From assembly GCA_027493405.1 (NCBI GenBank), contig JAOSKV010000046.1, positions 255,066 to 319,065 on the forward strand: a stretch of DNA of 64,000 nucleotides. Reading direction: 5' to 3'. The stretch comes from FEB-22 sp003105195 (lineage in GTDB: Bacteria > Pseudomonadota > Alphaproteobacteria > Rhizobiales > Xanthobacteraceae). The position numbers and the translations under genes were made by a program. The notes beneath the pieces are model-generated. The model saw nothing but the letters and a program-made list of their open reading frames with translations. It had not been told where the DNA came from and did not search any database. Of this stretch, positions 43,212 through 52,799 are shown in pieces. Each line of letters opens with the position of its first letter. The stretch's first letter is position 1.

Positions 43212-44392
43212 CACGAGCCCTGGCGGAGATGCGCAGCGACGCGGCCATTGCCCCGCAGGATTCGGCCGCGCCCATGCCCCGCACCGCGTTCATCACCCGC
43301 GCGGGGCGCCACGCGCGGCTGGCGGACGGGCCCACCGAGTTCCTGTACGGATATGCCGAGCTGGCGCGGGCCGGGCAGCCGGTTTTCCTGTTCGAGGAGG
43401 CGGACCTCGGCATCGCGCCCTGGGGGCGGCTTGCCGAGGCCTTGTCCGCGCGGGTCGGGGCGCGCATCGGCCCGTCCCCGCGCCTCACGCTGCAGGCCGG
43501 CCGCGCCTTGCGGTCGCATCTCGCATCCTTCGACGTGCTGGTGTGCACCACTCACTCGCTCGGTCTCGCCTTCTCGGCCGCGCGGCAGCTCGCCGGAGCG
43601 CGCCCGCGGGTCGTGGTGATGACCATGGGGTTGATCGAACCGGAGGCGCCGCGGCTGCGCCGGCGTGCTCTCGCGCGCGCCTTGTCGGGCGCGACGCTCG
43701 CCGTGCTGTCCCGCCCCGAGGCCGAATGGCTGCGGGCCGTCATGCCGCCCGGTCTCGCGATCCGGGACTTCGTGTTCGGTCCCGATCTCGGCTTCTGGAC
43801 GCCCGGCGCCGCGCCGGCCGCCGACGCGGACGTGCTCAGCGTCGGCAACGATCGTGCCCGCGATTTCGCGACCCTGGTGGCGGCGTGGCGCGAGGAGTTT
43901 CCGCGCCTGACCATCATCACGTCGCTGCCCGTGACGGCCCGCCGCGCGAACATCCGCGTGCTGCGCGGCGACTGGCGCCACATGCTCATTTCGGATCCGG
44001 AGATGCGGGAGCATATCCGTCGCGCGCGCCTGGTCGTCGTGCCGGTGCGCGAGACGATCCAGCCCTCCGGCCAGAGCTTCGCGCTCCAGGCCATGGCCTG
44101 CGGCCGTCCCGTCGTGCTCAGCGCCAACCGGGGCCTGTGGGACGCCGCGCAGCTGCGGCGCCACGAGGCCTGCCGGCTGGTGCCGCCGGGCGACCCGGCC
44201 GCCCTCGCCGAGGCCGTGGCCGCGCTGCTCGCACGGCCCGCCGAAGCCGAGGCCATGGGGGCGCGCGCGCGCCGCATGCTGGAGGTCGAGCACGTGTCGA
44301 GCGAAGCGATGGCGCGGCAGGTCCGCTCGATCGCGGCCGCGGTGGAACCGGGTAGTTCATCCGCCGCCGCGCACCAATCGAGTGAAGCGTGA
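43208..44392 (+). CDS. family 4-type glycosyltransferase
   Basis: The 394-residue GT-B enzyme has an N-terminal acceptor domain and a C-terminal donor domain with VLSVGNDRARDFATLVAAW near 215, RARLVVVPVRETIQPSGQSFALQAMACGRPVVLS (the E-containing donor motif region is altered to PSGQSFALQA) and LVPPGDPAALAEAV. The altered motif is slightly unusual, but the fold pattern is clear. Start and stop both overlap neighbours by four bases. Donor and linkage are unknown. Confidence 0.82.
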   Translation: MTRALAEMRSDAAIAPQDSAAPMPRTAFITRAGRHARLADGPTEFLYGYAELARAGQPVFLFEEADLGIAPWGRLAEALSARVGARIGPSPRLTLQAGRALRSHLASFDVLVCTTHSLGLAFSAARQLAGARPRVVVMTMGLIEPEAPRLRRRALARALSGATLAVLSRPEAEWLRAVMPPGLAIRDFVFGPDLGFWTPGAAPAADADVLSVGNDRARDFATLVAAWREEFPRLTIITSLPVTARRANIRVLRGDWRHMLISDPEMREHIRRARLVVVPVRETIQPSGQSFALQAMACGRPVVLSANRGLWDAAQLRRHEACRLVPPGDPAALAEAVAALLARPAEAEAMGARARRMLEVEHVSSEAMARQVRSIAAAVEPGSSSAAAHQSSEA

Positions 44393-45405
44393 AGGTCGCG
44401 ATCAACACCCGGCCGCTCGACGGTCCATGGGGCGGCGGCAATCGCTTCGTGCAATCCCTGGCCGAGACCCTGCAGCATCGCGGCCACCAGGTCGCCTTCG
44501 AGCTGGACGACCGGGTGGACCTGGCGCTGATCATCGATCCGCGCCGGCGCAATCCGCAGCTCAGCTTCACGCCCGGCCAAGCCATGGCGCAACAGCGCCG
44601 GCACCCGGAATTGCTGATCGTCCATCGGATCAACGAGTGCGACGAGCGCAAGGGCACGTCGACGATCAATGCGCGGTTGCGCTGGGCGAACTACTGCGCG
44701 GACCACACCGTGTTCATCGCCAGCTGGCTCAGGGATCTCGATCTCTGGCGGCGGGAGTCCGATGCCACCGTGATCCTGAACGGCGCCGACGAGCGGATCT
44801 TTCGCCGCGGCAGCGCCAGGACATGGGACGTCGGCGAGCCCCTGCGGATCGTCACTCACCACTGGGGCGCTCACGCCAACAAGGGATGGGACGTGTACCG
44901 CAAGGTCGACGCGCTCGCCGGGGAGGCGGCCTGGCGCGACCGGATCCATCTGACCTGCATCGGCAACCTGCCGGCCGACGTGACGCTGGCGAATTCGACG
45001 CGAATGCCGCCGCTGGACGGCGCCGCGCTCGCCGCCGCGCTCGCGGATCATCACGTCTACCTCAGCGCCTCCGTCAACGAGCCGGCCGGCATGCATCACA
45101 TCGAGGGCGCCCTGGTCGGCCTGCCCCTGATCTACCGTCGCAGCGGCGCGCTTCCGGAATACTGCGAGGGATACGGAGAGCCGTTCGACGGTCCGTCGGA
45201 CGTGGCGGCTGCGCTCACGCGCATGCTCGCGTCCTATCCCGGCTGGAAACGGCGGATGGCGGCCTATCCGCACACCGCCGAGCGGATGTCGCACCGCTAC
45301 GTGGATCTCTTCGAGCGCCTCCATGCCGACCGCAGCGGCATTGCGGCGCGCCGGCGTCCCTGGCGCGCCCCCGTGACGGCGATGCTCGCCCGGATCTCCC
45401 CCTGA
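44389..45405 (+). CDS. glycosyltransferase (GT-B, GT4-like)
   Basis: The 338-residue protein begins KVAINTRPLDGPWGGGN, the glycine-rich acceptor-side loop typical of GT4 enzymes. VILNGADERIF near 128, IVTHHWGAHANKGWDVY and the donor region VYLSASVNEPAGMHHIEGALVGLPLIYR follow. GTG start overlaps the previous stop (GTGA). There is only one base between its stop and the dehydratase-like gene. It should add one sugar to the repeat unit. Confidence 0.82.
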   Translation: MKVAINTRPLDGPWGGGNRFVQSLAETLQHRGHQVAFELDDRVDLALIIDPRRRNPQLSFTPGQAMAQQRRHPELLIVHRINECDERKGTSTINARLRWANYCADHTVFIASWLRDLDLWRRESDATVILNGADERIFRRGSARTWDVGEPLRIVTHHWGAHANKGWDVYRKVDALAGEAAWRDRIHLTCIGNLPADVTLANSTRMPPLDGAALAAALADHHVYLSASVNEPAGMHHIEGALVGLPLIYRRSGALPEYCEGYGEPFDGPSDVAAALTRMLASYPGWKRRMAAYPHTAERMSHRYVDLFERLHADRSGIAARRRPWRAPVTAMLARISP

Positions 45406-45406
45406 C

Positions 45407-46381
45407 ATGCCCCGGCGCGCGCTCGTGATCGGTGTCAGCGGCCAGGACGGCGCCTATCTGGCGCGCCTGCTGCTCGCCCACGGCTACGAGGTCCACGGCG
45501 CCTCGCGGGACGCCGAAGTTGTTTCGCTGCACCGTCTCGTGGCGCTCGGCATTCGCGACATGGTGCGGCTGCACTCGATCTCGCCCAACGACCCGCGCTC
45601 GGTGGTCCAGGCGGTCGACCGGATCCGGCCGCAGGAGATCTACAATCTTTCCGGACAGTCCTCGGTCGCCATGTCGTTCGCCGCCCCGGCCGAGACCATC
45701 GAGAGCATCGTCAACGGCAGCCTCAACCTGCTCGAGGCCGTCCGCTTCATCGATCCCGCGATCCGCTTCTACAATGCGGGCTCCTCCGAATGCTTCGGCG
45801 ATACCGGCGACGCGCCGGCGAACGAGCTCACGGCCTTCCGCCCGCGCAGCCCCTACGGCGTCGCCAAGGCGGCCGCGGTCGCGCTCACGGCCAACTACCG
45901 CGAGGCCTACGGGCTCTTCGCCTGCTCGGGCCTCCTGTTCAACCACGAGTCCCCGCTGCGCCCGGACCGCTTCGTCACCCGCAAGATCACGGCGGCGGCC
46001 GCGCGCATCGCGGCGGGAAGCCGCGAGCGGCTGAAGCTCGGCAACCTCGCGGTCCGCCGCGACTGGGGCTGGGCGCCGGACTACGTCGAGGCCATGTGGG
46101 CGATGCTGCAGCAGGAGCGCCCGGAGGACTTCGTCGTCGCGACCGGCGTCGCGCACCGGCTCGAGGACTTCGTCGCCGCCGCCTTCGCGGAGGCGGGCCT
46201 CGATTGGCGCGATCACGTCGACCGCGACCCCGCGCTCGCGCGCCCGACCGACATCGCCTGTTCGCTCGGCGATGCCGGCAAGGCCGCGCGGCTGCTCGGC
46301 TGGACGCCCAAGGTCGATTTCCATGGGCTGGTCGCGCGCATGCTGCGCGCCGAGCGTGAAGGGGCGGGGGCCGTGTCGTGA
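45407..46381 (+). CDS. GDP-mannose 4,6-dehydratase-like SDR (gmd paralogue)
   Basis: The 324-residue extended SDR has GVSGQDGAYLARLLL at the NADP site, IYNLSGQSSVAMSF, AGSSECFG (Ser/Ser/Glu catalytic set of the GMD family) and YGVAK (Tyr, Lys). RRDWGWAPDYVEAMW corresponds to the conserved GMD C-terminal motif. It is a diverged relative of the clearer gmd at 51720. It may act on another GDP- or CDP-hexose, so I leave the symbol blank. It overlaps the next GTG start by four bases. Confidence 0.8.
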   Translation: MPRRALVIGVSGQDGAYLARLLLAHGYEVHGASRDAEVVSLHRLVALGIRDMVRLHSISPNDPRSVVQAVDRIRPQEIYNLSGQSSVAMSFAAPAETIESIVNGSLNLLEAVRFIDPAIRFYNAGSSECFGDTGDAPANELTAFRPRSPYGVAKAAAVALTANYREAYGLFACSGLLFNHESPLRPDRFVTRKITAAAARIAAGSRERLKLGNLAVRRDWGWAPDYVEAMWAMLQQERPEDFVVATGVAHRLEDFVAAAFAEAGLDWRDHVDRDPALARPTDIACSLGDAGKAARLLGWTPKVDFHGLVARMLRAEREGAGAVS

Positions 46382-47502
46382 ACGCCCCGCTGATCTCGCG
46401 CCTCAAGGTGGCCGGCTATGCGGCGAGCGCGTTCGGCCGCCGCGCGCTCGCCGGCGCCGGCCTCGCCCCCGCGCGCCCGCCGGTCGGCATCGTCATCGAG
46501 CGCGCCGACTGGGCGATCCGCTGGTGGGGCACCTTCACGGCCGAGGCCGCCAACCGGATCGCGCCCGGCACCGCCTGGACCACGACCGACCCGGCCGCGC
46601 TCACCTCCGGCGTGGTCGAGTTCGGCTCGCAGTATCAATGGGTGGCGTGGGGGCGTTTCCTCTCGCCGCGCTGCCGCTTCGTGACCACGTTCTTCCACGG
46701 CAAGCCGGAGGACGGCCCGGAGGTGGCTGCGCACATCGCGCGCTTCCTCGAGACGGTGCCGCGCCTCGACCGCATCGTCGCCTCCGCCTCCCTGGTGCGC
46801 GAGCGGCTCCTGTCCTGGGGCGTCCCCGCCGGCAAGATCGTTCAGATCCCGATCGGCTGCGAGACCGATCGCTTCCTGCCGCCCACGGCCGAACAGCGGC
46901 GCGAAGCCCGCGCACGCTTCGGCATCCGCGACCGGGAGATCGTCATCGGCTCCTTCCAGAAGGACGGCGTCGGCTGGGGCGACGGCGCGGAGCCGAAGCC
47001 CGTCAAGGGACCCGACGTCTTCCTCGCCGCCGTCGCGCGGCTCGCCAAGGACCTGCCGGTCTTCGTGCTGCTCTCCGGGCCGGCGCGCGGCTACGTCAAG
47101 AGCGGCCTCGACCGCCTCGGCGTGCGCTTCGCCCACGACTATGCGGCCGACCGCGACGCGCTCGCGCGCCTCTACCACGCCCTCGATCTCTATCTGGTCA
47201 CCAGCCGCGAGGAGGGCGGACCCATGGCCCTGATGGAGAGCATGGCCTCGGGCGTCCCGGTCGTCTCCACGCGCGTCGGCATGGCGCCCGACCTGATCCG
47301 CGACGGCGAGACCGGCGCGCTGGTCGCGGTCGACGACGTCGAGGCGATCGCGACCCGGGCGCGCGAGCTCCTGGCGCTCCCCGCGCATGCGGCCGCGCTC
47401 AAGGCCGCGGCGCGGGAGGCCGTCAAGGTCGCGGACTGGTCGGTGGTCGGCCGCCGTCACCTTGAGGAGGTCTGGCGGCCGCTGATGGCGGGGCAGGGGT
47501 GA
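46378..47502 (+). CDS. family 4 glycosyltransferase
   Basis: The 374-residue GT-B enzyme has KIVQIPIGCETDRF near 155, the linker to the donor domain, then GPDVFLAAVARLAKDLPVFVLLSG and the donor motif SREEGGPMALMESMASGVPVVST with the E-x7-E arrangement of GT4. RDGETGALVAVDDVEAI follows as usual. Both ends overlap neighbours by four bases. The N-terminal part carries RWWGTFTAEAANRI, which is not a known motif. The sugar donor is unknown. Confidence 0.85.
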   Translation: MNAPLISRLKVAGYAASAFGRRALAGAGLAPARPPVGIVIERADWAIRWWGTFTAEAANRIAPGTAWTTTDPAALTSGVVEFGSQYQWVAWGRFLSPRCRFVTTFFHGKPEDGPEVAAHIARFLETVPRLDRIVASASLVRERLLSWGVPAGKIVQIPIGCETDRFLPPTAEQRREARARFGIRDREIVIGSFQKDGVGWGDGAEPKPVKGPDVFLAAVARLAKDLPVFVLLSGPARGYVKSGLDRLGVRFAHDYAADRDALARLYHALDLYLVTSREEGGPMALMESMASGVPVVSTRVGMAPDLIRDGETGALVAVDDVEAIATRARELLALPAHAAALKAAAREAVKVADWSVVGRRHLEEVWRPLMAGQG

Positions 47503-48593
47503 TGAGGGTGCCGGACGATGCGCAGCGTGCGCTCTATCGCTGGGCCATGGGCGCGGTCGCGCTCGCCGGCCTGCCCTTCACGCGCCGCGGCCGGGTCGCC
47601 GTGTCCTATGGCGGGGCCCGCGCCGGTGACGCCGGGGGGCCGCTGGTCAAGCGGCGCATCCTCGGCGAGCGCTTCCCGGAGCACCGTGTCGGCTACTCGC
47701 TGCTGTATGTCCTCTCCAACGCGATCCATCTTCCCGGGCGCGTGCTCGCGGCGCTCCACCGGGCGCGCGTGCCGATCGTGCTCAATCAGAACGGCGTGTT
47801 CTATCCGTCCTGGTATCCGCAAGGCTGGGAGCGCGAGAACGCGCGCATGGCCGCGGTCCACAGCATGGCGTCCCACGTGCTCTACCAGAGCGCCTTCTGC
47901 CGGCGCTGCGCCGAGCGCTTCCTCGGCCGGCGCGACGGCCCCTCGGAGATCCTCTACAACGCGGTCGACGTCGAACGCTTCACGCCGCCCGACCGCGCGC
48001 CGGAACCGCGGCCCTTCACCTTCCTGGTCACCGGCAAGATCGGTGCCGCCACGGCCTATCGTCTCACCGCCTCGATCGAAGGCCTGGCCGTGGCCCGCCG
48101 CGGCGGCCTCGACCTGCGCCTGGTGATGGCCGGCACCCTCGATCCCGCGGTGGAGGCCGAGGCGCGCGCGCTGGCCGGGCGCCACGGTCTCGGCGAGGCG
48201 GTTCGTTTCACGGGCCCCTATGACGGCGCCGGCGCGCCGGCGGTCTATCGCGCGGCCGATGCCTATCTGATGCTCAAGCACAATGATCCTTGTCCCAACA
48301 CCGTGCTGGAGGCGCTGGCGAGCGGGCTGCCGGTGCTCTACGGCAACTCGGGCGGCGTCCCCGAGCTGGTCGGCGAGGAAGCCGGGGTGCCTTTGCCGGT
48401 GCCCGATACCTTCGAGGGCACGCCCACGCCGGCGCCCGCCGCCGTCGCGGCCGGCATGGCGCAGGTGATCGCCCGTCGCGACGCCATGGGCGAGGCGGCG
48501 CGGTCGCGCGCGGTCGCGCACTTCGGTCTCGCCGCCTGGCTCGAACGTCACGAGCGGCTGTTCGCCGACCTCGTGGGGCAGTCCGCCCGATGA
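47499..48593 (+). CDS. family 4 glycosyltransferase
   Basis: The 364-residue GT-B enzyme has NQNGVFYPSWYPQGW in the acceptor domain, YNAVDVERF before the donor domain, FTFLVTGKIG, and a donor motif HNDPCPNTVLEALASGLPVLYGNSGGVPELVG that is classical GT4. It is translationally coupled on both sides (ATGA overlaps). Length is normal. Donor and acceptor cannot be deduced. Confidence 0.86.
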   Translation: MMRVPDDAQRALYRWAMGAVALAGLPFTRRGRVAVSYGGARAGDAGGPLVKRRILGERFPEHRVGYSLLYVLSNAIHLPGRVLAALHRARVPIVLNQNGVFYPSWYPQGWERENARMAAVHSMASHVLYQSAFCRRCAERFLGRRDGPSEILYNAVDVERFTPPDRAPEPRPFTFLVTGKIGAATAYRLTASIEGLAVARRGGLDLRLVMAGTLDPAVEAEARALAGRHGLGEAVRFTGPYDGAGAPAVYRAADAYLMLKHNDPCPNTVLEALASGLPVLYGNSGGVPELVGEEAGVPLPVPDTFEGTPTPAPAAVAAGMAQVIARRDAMGEAARSRAVAHFGLAAWLERHERLFADLVGQSAR

Positions 48594-49396
48594 AGCGGCT
48601 TGCCCTCGCGCTCGCCGGGCTCCTCGCCTATGGGTGGCGCATCCTGCCGCGCCGCCTGCGGCATCTCCTCGTCAAGGGGCTGTTCGTGCTCGAGTCGCGC
48701 GGCCCGGACACCGGCGCGGCGCTTGCCCGGCTGTTCGCCCTCCAGGACGACCTCGAGCATGTCGTGAACGAGCGCGCCCTCGTCCACGGCCGGGGCGAGC
48801 ATCCCAAGCACCGGCTGATGCGCTACCACGACTTCTTCGTCGACCGCATCGCCGACGGCGAACGGGTGCTCGACGTCGGTTGCGGATACGGGGCGGTCGC
48901 GCGTAGCATCGCGCGAGGCCGACCCGGGGCAAAGGTCGTGGGGCTCGACTACGACAAGGGCAGGCTCGCGCAGGCGCGCGCGGCCGACAACCCGTCCAAC
49001 CTCGCCTTCGTCGAGGCGGACGCCACCCGTGCGGTTCCCGACGGCCCCTGGGACGTGGTCGTGCTCTCCAACGTGCTCGAGCACATCAGCGATCGCGTCG
49101 GATTCCTCTCCGCCCTGATCGCCGGGACCGGCGCCCGGCGTTTCCTCATCCGCGTCCCCCTGTTCGAGCGCGACTGGAAGCTGCCGATGCGGCGCGAGGT
49201 GGGCGCCAACTACTATTCGGATCCCGATCACAAGATCGAGCCGATGCTCTCGGAATTCCGCGCCGAGACCCATGCCGCCGGCCTCGAGATCGAGGAGCTG
49301 CAGACCCCGTGGGGCGAGATCTGGGCCTCGCTCCGTCCGCAGGCGGGCGCCGGCCCGTCGAGCCGGGCCCATGCAGCCGACCCGGCGCGCCCATGA
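48590..49396 (+). CDS. class I SAM-dependent methyltransferase
   Basis: The 268-residue enzyme has a hydrophobic/basic N-terminal region (residues 1-40) and a SAM domain with VLDVGCGYGAVARSIA near 97, VVGLDYDKGRLAQA and WDVVVLSNVLEHISDRVGFL, as in Methyltransf_11-type enzymes. The N-terminus could associate with the membrane. It is coupled by ATGA at both ends. Likely a sugar or glycolipid O-methyltransferase in glycan tailoring; the acceptor is inferred only. Confidence 0.82.
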   Translation: MKRLALALAGLLAYGWRILPRRLRHLLVKGLFVLESRGPDTGAALARLFALQDDLEHVVNERALVHGRGEHPKHRLMRYHDFFVDRIADGERVLDVGCGYGAVARSIARGRPGAKVVGLDYDKGRLAQARAADNPSNLAFVEADATRAVPDGPWDVVVLSNVLEHISDRVGFLSALIAGTGARRFLIRVPLFERDWKLPMRREVGANYYSDPDHKIEPMLSEFRAETHAAGLEIEELQTPWGEIWASLRPQAGAGPSSRAHAADPARP

Positions 49397-50274
49397 ACGC
49401 CCCGGCCGTCAGCGTGGTCGTGCCGTGCTACAATGCCGGCCGCTATCTCGATGCGCTGCTGGCGAGCCTTTCCGCGCAGACATTCCGCGACTTCGAGACC
49501 GTCATCGTCGATGACGGCTCGACCGACGCGGTCACCCGCGAGAAGCTCGCTGCGATCGAATCCGGCATTCGCGTGGTGCGGCAGCAGAACCGCGGTCTCT
49601 CGGGTGCCCGAAACACGGGCTTTCGGGAGGCGCGCGGAAACCACGTGCTGCCGCTCGATTGTGACGACCAGCTCGACCCCGCCTTCCTGGCCGAGACCCA
49701 CGCGGCGCTGGCCGCGGCGCCCTCCGATGTCGGCTTCGCCTTCACCCACATGCGTCTCGTCGGCGCGCGCACCGGCGTCCGGCCGTGCCGCTTCGACCGG
49801 TTCGACCAGCTCTTCATCAACGACCTGCCCTACGGCATGCTGATCCGCAGGTCCGCATGGGAGGCGGTGGGCGGCTATGACGAGGACATGCGCGAGGGCT
49901 ACGAGGACTGGGAGTTCAACATCCGGCTCGCCGCCGCGGGCTATCGCGGCCTCGAGGTCGCGAAGCCGCTCCTGGTCTACACCGTGAACCCGGGCGGCAT
50001 GCTGCTCAGCATCTCGATTCCGCGCCACGGCATGCTGTGGCGCCGGATTCGCGCCAAGCACCGGGACCTGTTCCGGCCCGCCGGCCTCTGGTCGCTCTGG
50101 CGCGCACGGGGCGACACCGGCGGCCGCGTCTCGCTCGCCGCCGGCGCGGCTCTTCTGCTGCTCGCCAAGACGCTACCCGAGCGGTGGTTCGGGCGTCTGT
50201 TCCATCGCGCGCTGCTGACGACGCGCTGGTGGGACGCGCGCCGCCGGGACCACGTCGCCCAGCCCTCTCACTAG
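49393..50274 (+). CDS. family 2 glycosyltransferase
   Basis: This GT-A enzyme of 293 residues has VSVVVPCYNAGRYLDALL at the start, VIVDDGSTD near 40, and LPLDCDDQLDP (DxD metal site) near 90, with GYDEDMREGYEDWEFNIRLA holding the catalytic ED. The C-terminal 50 residues are hydrophobic then basic. The start at 49393 (ATGA overlap) is preferred to upstream in-frame codons that read through the previous gene. It closes the glycosyltransferase block. Confidence 0.87.
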   Translation: MNAPAVSVVVPCYNAGRYLDALLASLSAQTFRDFETVIVDDGSTDAVTREKLAAIESGIRVVRQQNRGLSGARNTGFREARGNHVLPLDCDDQLDPAFLAETHAALAAAPSDVGFAFTHMRLVGARTGVRPCRFDRFDQLFINDLPYGMLIRRSAWEAVGGYDEDMREGYEDWEFNIRLAAAGYRGLEVAKPLLVYTVNPGGMLLSISIPRHGMLWRRIRAKHRDLFRPAGLWSLWRARGDTGGRVSLAAGAALLLLAKTLPERWFGRLFHRALLTTRWWDARRRDHVAQPSH

Positions 50275-50293
50275 CAAAGTCCGCGAACGATCC

Positions 50294-51711
50294 ATGTCCC
50301 CTCGCATCATCCCGGTCGTGCTCGCCGGCGGCTCCGGCACGCGCCTGTGGCCGGTCTCGCGCGAAGCCATGCCGAAGCAGTTCCTGCCGCTGGTCGGCGA
50401 GCGCTCGACCTACCAGCAGGCGCTCGCCCGCGTGTCCGATCCGGAGCTGTTCCTGCCGCCGATCGTCGTAACGGGCGAGAGCTTCCGCTTCTTCGCCCAG
50501 CGCCAGGCCGAAGAGCTCGGGGTTGCGCCGGTCATCGTGCTCGAACCCATGCGACGCGACTCGGGCGCGGCGATCGCGGCGGCGGCCGCGGTCGCGCGCC
50601 GGCGCGATCCGGCGGCCGTCGTCCTCACCCTCGCGGCCGACCACGTGATGTTCGACCTCGAGCTGTTCCACGCCGCCTGCCGCGCGGGCCGCGAGGCGGC
50701 GCTCGCCGGGCGCATCGTCACCTTCGGCATCAAGCCGTCGGAGCCGAAGACCGGCTACGGCTATATCCGGCGCGGCGCGCCGCTCGGCCCCCCCGGCGTG
50801 TTCGCGGTCGACGCCTTCGTCGAGAAGCCGGACGCCGCGACGGCGGCGCGCTACGTCGCCGAAGGCTATCTGTGGAACTCCGGCAACTTCCTGTTCGAAG
50901 CGCGCGTGCTCGCCTCCGAGCTCCAGCGCTTCGACCCCGCGATGCTGGAGGCCGTGGAAGCGGCCGTCGCGGGCTCCACCGTGGACGAGCTCGGCTTCGT
51001 GCGGCTCGCCGCCGACTCTTTCGCGCGCGCGCCACAGCGTTCGATCGACTACGCCGTCATGGAGAAGACCGATTGCGCCGCGGTCGTCGAAGGAGCGTTC
51101 CGCTGGTCCGACATCGGCAGCTGGGACGCGGTGTTCGACGTCATGCCGCGCGATGCGGCGGCAACGCCGTGCAGGGACCGGTGCTCGCCCACGAGACGAC
51201 CAACTGTCTCGTGCACGCGGAGGGCCGGCTGACGGCGGTGCTCGGCGTCAGCGACCTCCTGGTGGTCTCCACCCCCGACGCGGTGCTGGTCGCGCCGCGC
51301 GCGCGCGCGCAGGACGTGCGCGACCTCGTCAAGAGGCTCGAGGCGGCGGGCCGCGCCGAGGTGACCACGCATCGGCGCACGCATCGGCCGTGGGGCTACT
51401 ACGACTCGGTCGATATCGGCGATCGCTTCCAGGTGAAGCGCATCGCGGTCTATTCGGGCGGCAGGCTGTCGCTGCAGCGCCACCTGCACCGCTCCGAGCA
51501 CTGGGTGGTGGTGCGCGGGACCGCCGAGGTCACCCTCGGCGAGGAGACCCGCACCGTGCACGAGAACGAGTCGGTCTACATTCCGATCGGCAGGACCCAC
51601 CGGCTCGAGAATCCCGGCAAGATCCCGCTGGAGCTGATCGAGGTGCAGACCGGCAGCTATCTCGGCGAGGACGACATCATCCGTCTCGACGACGTCTACC
51701 GGCGGAGCTAG
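50294..51711 (+). CDS. manC: mannose-1-phosphate guanylyltransferase / mannose-6-phosphate isomerase, frameshifted
   Basis: ManC makes GDP-mannose, feeding gmd and fcl downstream. The N-terminal part has VVLAGGSGTRLWPVSREAMPKQFL, FVEKP and NSGNFLF, all type II GDP-mannose pyrophosphorylase motifs. The C-terminal cupin has RPWGYYDSVD, GGRLSLQRHLHRSEHWVVVRGTA (metal-binding His) and YIPIGRTHRLENPG. The frame breaks at about 51158-51168 (GCGGCGGCAACG), where one added base restores GNAVQGPVLAHETTN. Joined length is about 472 residues, normal. A 19-bp gap separates it from the glycosyltransferase. Confidence 0.9.
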
Positions 51712-51719
51712 GAACTGTC

Positions 51720-52786
51720 ATGAGCGAACGCGTCGCATTGATCACCGGCGTCACCGGCCAGGACGGCGCCTACCTGGCCGAGCTCCTGATCGCCAAGGGC
51801 TATCGCGTGCACGGCATCCGCCGCCGCTCCTCCTCGTTCAACACCGGCCGTGTCGAGCACATCTATCAGGATCCGCACGAGGAGAACCTGCGCTTCCAGA
51901 TGCACTACGGCGACATGACCGATGCCACCAACCTGATCCGCATCGTGCAGGAGGTGCAGCCGACCGAGATCTACAATCTCGCGGCCCAGAGCCACGTGCA
52001 GGTGAGCTTCGAGACGCCCGAATACACCGCCAATGCCGATGCGCTCGGCACGCTGCGCCTGCTCGAGGCGATCCGCATCCTCGGCCTCGCCGGCAAGGTG
52101 CGCTTCTACCAGGCCTCCACCTCCGAGCTCTACGGCAAGGTGCAGGAGACCCCGCAGCGCGAGACCACGCCGTTCTATCCGCGCTCGCCCTACGGCGCCG
52201 CCAAGCTCTACGCCTACTGGATCACGGTGAACTACCGCGAGGCCTACGGCTTCCACGCCTCGAACGGCATCCTGTTCAACCACGAGGGGCCGACCCGGGG
52301 CGAGACCTTCGTGACCCGCAAGATCACCCGCGCGGTGGCGGCGATCGAGCTCGGCATGCAGGACCGCCTCTATCTCGGCAATCTCGACGCGCGGCGCGAC
52401 TGGGGCCATGCGCGCGACTTCGTCGAGGGCATGTGGCTGATGCTGCAGCAGAGCGAGCCCGACGACTACGTGCTCGCCACCGGCGAGACCCATTCGGTGC
52501 GCGAGTTCGTCGAGCAGGCCTTCGCGCTGACCGGCAAGCGCATCGAATGGCGCGGCGAGGGCGCGGCGAGCACGGCGTCGACGCCGCCACCGGCCGCGTC
52601 CTGGTCGAGATCGATCCGCGCTATTTCCGCCCGACCGAGGTCGATGTGCTGCTCGGCGATCCCTCCAAGGCGCGCGCCCGGCTCGGCTGGCGCCACCGGG
52701 TGACGTTCGGCGAGCTGGTGCGCGAGATGGTGGAGGCGGACCGCATCGTCATGCGCGACGAGCAGCGGCGCAAGGCGCGCGAGTGA
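51720..52786 (+). CDS. gmd: GDP-mannose 4,6-dehydratase, frameshifted
   Basis: Gmd converts GDP-mannose to GDP-4-keto-6-deoxymannose. ITGVTGQDGAYLAELL and GIRRRSSSFNTGRVEHIY are canonical. STSELYGKVQETPQ provides Thr/Ser and Glu, YGAAK the Tyr and Lys, and FNHEGPTRGETFVTRKI is diagnostic. The frame breaks near 52565 (GAGGGCGCGGCG) and resumes at EHGVDAATGRVLVEIDPRYFRPTEVD, so one base is probably missing. Joined length is about 355 residues. It starts eight bases after manC and leads to fcl, the usual GDP-fucose order apart from one inserted epimerase gene. Confidence 0.92.
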
Positions 52787-52799
52787 GCCCGCCTGCCGC

